From NCBI GenBank assembly GCA_029378245.1, contig JARKIF010000008.1, positions 1,116,001 to 1,180,000 on the forward strand: a stretch of 64,000 nt of DNA, given 5' to 3'. Under the pieces are notes generated by a model. It saw only the letters and a program-made list of their open reading frames with translations. It did no database searches and was not told the origin of the DNA. Origin of the DNA: Roridomyces roridus (Eukaryota > Basidiomycota > Agaricomycetes > Agaricales > Mycenaceae). Positions 56,540 through 64,000 of the stretch are shown here, one piece after another. The position numbers were made by a program, and so were the translations under genes. Every line of letters begins with the position of its first letter. Position 1 is the first letter of the stretch.

Positions 56540-57809
56540 ATGACCTCGATTCACGACATCTGGGAAGATGAGGTCGAACCCCGGTCTCCTGCTCCCGCTC
56601 GGCCTCGCCAACCTCTCTTTTTCGAGGAAGATGAAGATGGCAATAACTCAATGTCAGACGCCCCGCCTCGACGCGAGCCCGACGTCGACGTGGACCAACT
56701 GTTCGACGGCGCAATGGACGATGTACGCGACGGTGACCCTGCAGACAGTGGAAAAGCACCACTCTCGCCACATCAAGTGCTCAGCAGCTCTCCAGCACAT
56801 CATTTAAACGATGCCAAGGGTGAAGGAGGCGCGAAGGACGGCGTCACCAAACCAAAGAAAAAGACGATGCGCCTCGACGAAGGGAGATTAATTGGCGACA
56901 GTGGTTTTCCGCAGCTGATTGCGGATACGAAAGAATTCAAGGTCAAGGGTAAAGGCCATGAAGTGAGCGCGTTTTATGCGATGAATTGCACCTCTGTCCT
57001 AACTTTCTTTGTGGGCATCGGACCTCAACAGACTCTTACAAGTCTATCAGTTCTGGACTCATAGGCTGTATCCAAAGACCCCGTTCAAGGATACAGTCGA
57101 CCGAGTCGAAAAGCTTTGCCATTCGAAACGAATGCATGTATGTGCGTTCCAATACATTCCTTGATAGTTCTAACTTTCCCTGAAGAACCAGCTTAGCACC
57201 TGGAGAGACGAGGCTCATGGAGTTTTTCCCGGCGAGCAGCCCGAGGAGGAGGAGGAAGGAGATTCAGGCGCGCAGACCCAGGCCGGCGCGGAGTCTGATC
57301 ACGCAGAATACGCCTCTTCTTCCTCTCATGCGGCCACTGTGCCACCGTCCTCCCCCAACCCGGACGCGTCATCAGACTTTGACACCAATGCAATGGACGC
57401 CGCTGCCCGCAAGAACGCCCACCAGAGCCAAAGCCACAGCGCCCCACGCGCGTCTGCTTCCGACACTGCTACGCTTGACGATGAGGATATCTACTGGGCA
57501 GAGGAGAAAGGCGACAACGACAATGGCAACGAGGACGATTGGGGTGCATTGGACCAAGTGGAGCTTCAACAAAACTTGGTAGTACCACCCGCACCTCCTC
57601 CTCGCCAGGACGACGAGGACGAGTGGGCTGCCATGGACGAGTTTGAGCAAACCTTGCCTCCTGCGCCACCCACTGCACCACCAACTCGACAGGAGGACGA
57701 GGACGAATGGGATGCAGTGGACTCGCTTCCGCCTGCTCAAGATGCCATGATACCACCGAAACCGAAACCAGTCGACGAAGACGATATGTATATAGACGGA
57801 AGTGCATAA
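56540..57809 (+). CDS. CSM3: CSM3/Swi3 replication-fork protection subunit (TIPIN homologue)
   Basis: After an acidic, disordered N-terminus (about 115 residues) comes the Swi3 domain: R-L-I-G-D-S-G-F-P-Q-L-I, K-G-K-G-H-E, then across an intron (about 56961-57025) L-Q-V-Y-Q-F-W-T-H-R-L-Y-P-K-T-P-F-K-D-T-V-D, and R-V-E-K-L-C-H-S-K-R-M-H. A long acidic/Pro tail follows, with repeated D-E-D-E-W. CSM3 with TOF1 protects stalled forks (known). The start is ATG 56540. It ends 11 bp from the convergent CMR1 stop, so the two transcripts must overlap at their 3' ends. Confidence 0.9.
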
Positions 57810-57820
57810 AAATGTATAAA

Positions 57821-59832
57821 TTATTCCTCCTCTTCATCGGCTGGAGCCCATAACACGCATCGGCCGCTAGCATTCCCGCTGGCCACTCGTTCTACAATGC
57901 TGGGATGAGAACAAGTCACGGCCTGTACCGCGCTGATTCTGACAGGAGGTCAGAGAAGATATGAACATTGTATAAGACACCTACCGGTGGGGATCCGAGA
58001 GCCTCGCCAGTAATTCGCCCTTGCCCGAGAAAATATCCAACGAGTGGTCCATGTTCCCAATCGTAAAGTGCGGGTAGACGTCGGGATTGGGTGACCATTG
58101 GGCACGCAGTATTGTTAACCATTTCCCCGTCTGACAGTTATGTCGGATACGATGGAAAGGGCGAGACGAAGGAAATGACCCCGAGGCTTCGAATGAAGTG
58201 GGCGCAATATCCCAAACTAAACGTGGTTAAATCAGACGCAAAGCAGAACGAAGTAAAAACTCACGTCGCAACGTATCATCGTAACTGGTGCTCACGATCC
58301 CCCGTCCTCGAGGATCCCAGTATGCGGAGCTGACCGACTTGTCGTGTCGCCATTCACCCCGAAGACATCCCTTGCCCTTGGTTGACTGGACGAATTCATT
58401 GACCACGTCGGCGTCCACTTCGTTATTGACCCTTCCAACGGGAGCTAAAAACGGACTGCCTGGCGAGGACGGAGGTGGAGTGGGAGGAGTGAGATCGAGT
58501 GAAAGGGTCGACAGTTTCCGTATGTCCCAGATCCTATGAGATGGCGGTTAGATTTATGAACTTGAAAACAACAGTCACTGACTTGAGACTCCGGTCGTTA
58601 CTCGCGGTCAAAAGGAAATTGGATCGGGTGGGGTTGACGCTGATGCAGCCTATCTTTTGGTCCGATAGGGCGTATCTAATAGCAGAGGACTTGTCTTGAC
58701 GCAGATCCAGATGCCAAACTCCACCCAATGAGTCAGAGATCCACATTTCCTGTCCCGTAGGCGTGAGATCGAGAGAGGATATTAGAGTATCCTCGGTGGT
58801 AAATATCTCGGTAGAAATTCCAGATTCAAAGGAAAGCCGGCGGATCGTACAGTCGTAGGCACTGGTATAGATCTGGTATGCGTCAGAAAAACTGCAACAT
58901 CACGGAGAATGCATAAATGTACACTTTGGGAATTCATTGGGTCGAGTTTGACGCATGAGATGGACGATTTCGAGGTAGCAGGCCAGTGGCACTGGAGACG
59001 ATAGTATTTCCCGCCTTCTTGGTCGGCGGGTGCGACGTCTCCATCCTCGTCTGCGACTTCCTCCTTGGGAGCCTTGGGAAGCCAAATGCCGAGCTGACCG
59101 TGCTTGTCTGTATTTGGAAATCATCAGATGGGATTCAGAAATGAGGCAAGTTCGCGCTGGCCACACCTCCAAAGAAGATGAGATCCTTGGTGACCTGCGT
59201 AGACTATGTGAGCATGTTTCATGAGAGCTGGTGTTCAGCTACTCACGTCGGGATGATAGGTGGCACTGTAGACTCTGTTCTCAGTCACCTTTGGCACGCG
59301 AAACCACCTTCAGGTTTTCGAGCTTCTCACGAAGTTCGGAGACGACGTTCTCTTCTTCATCATCCGAATCCATGGCATCTTCATCCCTGACCTCCCTTTT
59401 GATCCGGGGCACACTCTGGAGAACAGAGGGCAAGTCTTCCGCCTCTTCGTCTTCGGCGAGCAGCTGCTGGAGATCAAGATCCTCATGCCGTGGGCGTTTG
59501 GCAATCCGTGCCTGCTCCTCGGCAGCCAGCCGTTCCTCGGCTTCCTTTGCACGCTCCTCTTCAAGCTTGGCCTCGCGTTCCTTCCGCTGCGAGGGACTCT
59601 CGTCGGGGTCAATAACGTGCTGCAGACGAGCAGACTTGCGTCGGGGACCCTCGGTGGTTTCTTCACGCGGTCTCTTGTTTCTGGAGGACTGGACGGGCTT
59701 TGCTTGAGACTTTGCGGGCTTTGCTTTGACTGGAATGACATCGTCAACGGCTCGTTTGAGCTTCAGCTGCTCGAGGAGCTGTTTGTTGCGCGCGATATTC
59801 TCTTGGCGTTGGAGTTCTAGTGCTGAAGGCAT
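57821..59832 (-). CDS. CMR1: CMR1-type WD40 protein (DNA damage-associated)
   Basis: N-terminus is helical and charged: R-Q-E-N-I-A-R-N-K-Q-L-L, later S-A-R-L-Q, then acidic D-D-E-E. A WD40 propeller follows, with W-H-L-D-L-R-Q, L-L-T-A-S-N-D-R-S-L, W-D-P-R-G-R-G-I-V-S-T-S-Y-D-D-T-L-R and V-W-H-L blocks. A splice at about 58205-58258 gives R-L-W-D-I. This matches CMR1/WDR76, a nuclear protein at damage foci that binds chromatin (known). It starts 642 bp from the next gene on the right. Confidence 0.88.
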
Positions 59833-60473
59833 GGCGCAAAAAGGTCTGCCTTATAGTATCTGCTCTTTGCTGTGGGGAGGATGCCGTCGATATACAGACG
59901 CGAAAGCAAGTCGCGTTTCCGGGGTGATGGGGTCTGGAGAGTCAGACACGACGCGTCACAGTCGAGTCACACATCAGTCTCGGATCACACCTTTCTGTAC
60001 GCAACCACAGAGTCTGATCCAGGGACTGACCTTGAAGCAGTCGCTGTCTGTCTGAACTGCTCGCCGCTCCTCAAAAATAATATCCAACCGCTGCAAAACA
60101 GGACTATCTATCTGGCCCAGCCTTCAATTCAAAACATCTACCGACCCTCTGTTGAGCTCTGCCGCCGTTGGCACTTGCTTCCAGTCCAAGTCTGAAACCC
60201 TGGGAGTGTCGGGGCCCCTTGCCCGAAAGCCTTTGTTTGGCTTCAAACTCGCTTGTTTGCGGAGCAGACCCTGACCCCGAGAATCAGCCAGCCAATTTCT
60301 GTTTATGGCATGAATGATTTTTTCGGCTGGAACTTGTATTTGTTCCAGCCAGTTTATTATTTCATTTCCTCTTTAAGGTATGGACCTCAGGATCAACCCC
60401 AGTTGGCCAGTATCCCAACAGTGTCCAGCCGTCAATACCCATCTCTTTCTCAGGTTCATTTTTCCAGTAGTAA
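59833..60473. other. Intergenic region upstream of CMR1 and the methyltransferase
   Basis: 641 bp, moderately AT-rich on the right side. No RNA gene or conserved ORF seen; short open frames here look random. Probably holds both divergent promoters. Confidence 0.5.
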
Positions 60474-61821
60474 ATGCTCGAGGCCGCTGAGGAGAACGAC
60501 GACGACCAGTACTTGCACATCGACGACTATTCCAGCCTATTTTACGAGATGCACGGTCGTAAATTCAGCGACTTGAATCGTTCCTACATGCTACCAGTCG
60601 ACAAAGACGAATTTCAGGTCTGCCACCATCCACTCCATTCCTTTTTACCGCGTAACGCAGGTGGCAGCGCTTCGAGCTAGTCAACCGCCTCGTAAAATCT
60701 ATCCTCAACGGATCCCTCTTCTGCGGGCCAGTCAAGAAGAACCTGCAATTTGGTCCTTATCGTCGAGGTAAAGTTCCGCTGTATATACTTGCCCACCCTT
60801 CTCAACTGCCCGTCCTAGTCCTCGATATAGGCACAGGAACGGGCCTTTGGGCTATGGAGCTGTGCGACTTGATGCCTTGGGTGAGTGCTCACCGCTTGGA
60901 GTCGTCGCCCTTGACGGCTGGCAACAGGTCAGGGTAACCGGCGTAGACACAGTGGCGATCCAACCCATGTACGTCCCTCGGTCTAACCCAAGCGAGGCCG
61001 TCTCATCGCCTCACGTTTCAGCGAGGTCCCTCCCCGATGCAGGTGTGTGTTCAGACGCCGTGTTGCCTCTGTGCGAATTTCAGCGCCCAGGTTCGAGATA
61101 TGGGACGTCAACAACCCGGACTATTCGTACGACAACGGCCATTTTGACTTTATCCACGCCCGTTACATCCAAGAAGGGATCACCGACTTTCCCAAACTTC
61201 TAGGCCAGATCGGCCGCCTCCTGCGTCCTGGGGGCATCGTGCTCCTCATCGAGCCAGATCTATGCCAATTCGTACGTCTGTACACCCGTAGCGTGCGTCG
61301 ATGACCGAGTTATACCGACGACCAGGCAGACGGCAAGCCAGAATCCGAATACACCGACGACACGGGCCCGCGCGGGTGGTTTACCTTGTGGGAGACATAC
61401 CGCAACTGCCTAACATTGCTCGAGATTGACGTGACCGTCCCCCGGCGCTTCCGAGAGCTCTTGGAAGACACGCTCGTGTTCGAGGATATCCATGTGCACG
61501 AAGGAATTATCCCGATCGGGTTTTATCCAGCAGGTGGGTCGCGGGGAGCGCGTTATTTCGACGACTGAACCGATCCAAACTGACCGACCGACTGTCCGAT
61601 TGGGTGTCGTAGACGAAAGCGAGCTGAGTGTCGGCCAATTGCAATGGATGGCCCACGAACTGTTTCTGCCCGGATTGAAGCCGATGTTTCTGCATTTTGG
61701 TGTGCCCGATGTCGATCGCATAATCAAGGATGCTCAGCGCGATTTGTATTCGGGCGATTTCCAGCTTTCTGGTCGTCTGCACATTGCCTACGCCACGCGA
61801 CGGGAGGATGAGCCGGTGTGA
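60474..61821 (+). CDS. LaeA-like SAM-dependent methyltransferase
   Basis: Five or six exons. N-terminal acidic lead, then R-V-L-D-I-G-T-G-T-G-L-W-A-M-E-L (motif I), V-T-G-V-D, E-V-P-P-R-C-R-F-E-I-W-D-V, F-D-F-I-H-A-R, and L-L-R-P-G-G-I-V-L-L-I-E-P-D. The last exons give E-L-F-L-P-G-L and Y-A-T-R-R. Motifs and order match the LaeA/UMTA-type group often linked to secondary metabolism or development in fungi (family knowledge). No biosynthetic cluster is next to it. Splices were checked at the motif joins. Confidence 0.82.
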
Positions 61822-62107
61822 TCTCGTATCTCGATCAGGGAAAACTTACCTGTATATTATTGCGCGTTCTGTACTTTTCTTTCAATCACACCGAAATTTC
61901 TCAAGCAGTTGCATCACTTCTGTTCCTAAAGTACACAAAGGAACGACCTTTACCAAATCCTACTGCTAAGACATCAAGCAAGCACAACACATTCAGAGGA
62001 CAAGACAGGTCAATGATGAGCGATAGCGACGCAACTCAACAAGCAAAAACGAAGGGACGGCCCAACCACACGACAAGGTCGGTCCAGGGAGGCGATGGTC
62101 ATGAAAT
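61822..62107. other. Short intergenic gap between the LaeA-like methyltransferase and PABP 3' end
   Basis: 286 bp, with no recognised element. The convergent neighbours end here, so it presumably holds both 3' UTRs. Confidence 0.5.
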
Positions 62108-64000
62108 TTAGTCGGCCTTGACAAACTCCTGCAGGACGGCGAGCGCCTCGTTCACCTTGCCGTCCATCGCGTCGGGGTTCTCCAAGAGGTGCAGCAATTC
62201 GTTGTTGTCCATCTCGAGCAACATGCCGGTAATCTTGCCAGCCACCTCGGGTTGCGAGCTGCAAAAAAGGTTGAGTATCAGAGCAAATATTGGGAACGAG
62301 AATCTTACTTGGCGATCTTCATGTAGATGACCTCACCGAGCATCTGTTTCTGCTCCATGGGCGACACATTGGCGAGAGCAGCAGCGGTGAGCTCGGGGGC
62401 ACCAGGGGCCGCGGGCGCACCATTGCGAACCGTCGAGTTGAGTTTGTAGCCGGGTTGAGCGGGAGCAGGGGCACGCGGTGCAGGAGCAGCAGCAGCAGCA
62501 GGCGCACGAGGTTGGGCAGGAGGCATACCCTGGGGAGCGGGTGCACGAGGTGCGGTGTTGGCAGGGGGAGGAACACCAGCACGAGGCATGGGGGCGCTGG
62601 GCATCGTAGGAGAGCCAGGGCCACGAGGGGCGCCCGGGGGACGGGTGTTGCCGGCCCGGTAGCCCGCCGGCATGGCGCCGTAAGGCTGAGGAGGACCCTG
62701 CTGCGGGTAAGGCGCAGGTATGGGCATGCCGGTAACTTGACCGTTGTTCGGGGGATAACGGGGACGAGGAGGCATCATACCCTGCTGGGGATAGCCCATC
62801 ATGCCACGACCCTGCGGCGGGAAGCCAGGGCCAGGAGGGTAGTACATGGGACCACCGTAACCACCGGAAAGACCCGCGGCAGCAGCCTGCTGCATGCGGA
62901 TCTGGTTGCGCTGCGCGATCTGGCTCTCAAGCTGCTGGCGACGGACCTCGCGGCGCTGAGCGAGGGACACGTACAAGGGCTTGGAACCGATCATCTTGTT
63001 GTTCATCTCGGCGACGGCCTTGGTCGCCTCGTCGGGAGACGAGAAGCAGACAAAGCCAAAGCCCTTGGACATGCCCTTTTCGTCGCGCATGACCTTGCAG
63101 CTCGTGACGGAACCAAAGGGCTCGAATTCAGCCCGAAGCTTCTCGTCATCGACATCGTCCTCCAAGTTCTTGATGTACAAGTTGACGCCCTGGTACTTGC
63201 TGAGCTTCTCCATCTTGGCCTGCTCATACGACCGACGCAGCTCTTCCTCGCGCTCAGCCTTTTTCTGCGCGCGGGAAACAAAGATCTTCTTGCCATAGTG
63301 CTCACTGTCATGGAGAGCATCAACGGCCTGTTGGGCATCTTCGTGAGTGGCATAGTTGACGAAACCGAAACCCTTGCTCTTGCCCTCCTCGTCGACCGAG
63401 ATGAGCGCCGAAGTGACGGTGCCGTGCTGGGTGAAGAGCTGCTCAAACTCCTCCTGCGACATCTCGGGATCAATGTTCTTGACGTAGAGGTTGGTGAACT
63501 GGGACTTCATCTCGTCGAGTTTCGATTGACGTTCCTTGCGGGAGATGTGGTGCCCGACGTAGACCTTCTTGTCGTTGAGCAGCATGCCGTTGACAGCCTT
63601 GATGGCGCTGTCGGCGGCCTCTCCGGTCTCGTAGTGGACGAATCCGTAGCCCTTGGACATGCCGTGCTCGTCGGTGGCGACCTTGCAAGACAAGACGTTG
63701 CCGAATGCGGCAAAGGTGTCGTGGAGGGCCTTGTTGTCGATGGCCTCGTCCAAGTTTTTGATGAAAATGTTGCCCTGGCCGGTCTTGCGGAGGGCGGGGT
63801 CGCGCTGGGACCACATGATGCGGCTGCGATAGGCCATGACATCAGGATTGATTGTTCTGGCAATTATTAGATACGCACCAGGCGCGGTTCTTGATGAGCG
63901 AATAGTTGAGGCCTTCGAGAGCGCGCTCGCCTGACGACATCCATGAGAAGACGGAGAGTCGGACAAGTCTGGTACTCACCGTCCGCAGCGTTGAGGTAGT
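62108..64000 (-). CDS. PAB1: Poly(A)-binding protein (5' end outside window)
   Basis: Within view: the end of RRM1 ([16 protein letters not shown]), then RRM2, RRM3 and RRM4 with RNP1 motifs [16 protein letters not shown] and K-G-F-G-F-V-C-F. A Pro/Gly/Met-rich linker and a C-terminal MLLE domain (K-I-T-G-M-L-L-E-M) follow. The protein binds mRNA poly(A) tails and contacts translation factors (known). About 65 N-terminal residues lie beyond 64000. An intron at about 63838-63890 interrupts RRM1. The final intron is near 62260-62308. Confidence 0.96.

Noticed and set aside
60980..61100. Apparent frame break in the LaeA-like methyltransferase
   Set aside because: Using the acceptor at GCGCCCAG restores R-F-E-I-W-D-V, so a normal intron explains it.
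62290..63870. Long 526-codon open frame on the + strand
   Set aside because: It is antisense to the well-conserved PABP gene with four RRM signatures; GC-rich third-position bias explains the open antisense frame.

Overview
The window is nuclear DNA from a filamentous fungus, almost certainly an agaricomycete basidiomycete. Genes are dense (about 33 protein-coding genes in 64 kb) and split by many 45-60 nt GT-AG introns. They include fungal markers: an alpha-1,3-glucan synthase, a STE11-type MAPKKK with SAM domain, a DUF4211 protein, a CSM3/Swi3 fork-protection subunit and a fungal-style sphingoid base kinase. No species is assigned from the sequence; a Rhizoctonia/Ceratobasidium-type fungus is only a guess. 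I saw no tRNA, rRNA or CRISPR. Gene models were read by eye from frames and splice sites, so exon ends are approximate.

Layout. 1-7 kb: a large gene with two C1-like zinc fingers (running off the left edge), then DUF4211 and TAF13. 7.0-10.7 kb: a complete DNA transposon with 16-bp perfect terminal inverted repeats and a 4-bp target duplication, encoding an intact 1005-codon frame of an unclassified transposase-like family. It lies in the short gap between two convergent genes. 10.7-15.2 kb: an RRM protein, an atypical kinase, NSRP1-like and exosome subunit MTR3. 15.2-19.8 kb: a tandem pair of unknown genes whose duplication also copied the 5' end of the next gene, an amino-acid permease, then ATX1. 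19.8-28 kb: an unknown Ser/Pro-rich gene, TRM1, an F-box protein and STE11. 28.2-36.2 kb: alpha-1,3-glucan synthase. 36.3-45 kb: PRCC-like, histone H2B, an HTD2-like thioester dehydratase, a zinc-ribbon SDR, sphingoid base kinase, a methyltransferase and a second, inverted H2B. 45-54 kb: NUP133-type nucleoporin, COA8, a small probable mitochondrial protein and two conserved unknowns. 54-64 kb: a headless VPS39/Vam6, CSM3, CMR1, a LaeA-like methyltransferase and poly(A)-binding protein (running off the right edge).

Most genes are housekeeping and do not form one pathway. Local themes are nuclear RNA handling (NSRP1, MTR3, TRM1, PABP, the RRM protein), genome maintenance (CSM3 and CMR1, tail to tail), mitochondrial function (HTD2, COA8) and cell wall and signalling (AGS1, STE11). 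The most notable object is the transposon. A second notable property is that about twelve single-base frame breaks, some in homopolymers, interrupt otherwise conserved genes, while neighbours and the transposase are clean. I read these mainly as draft-assembly errors, but real gene decay is not excluded.
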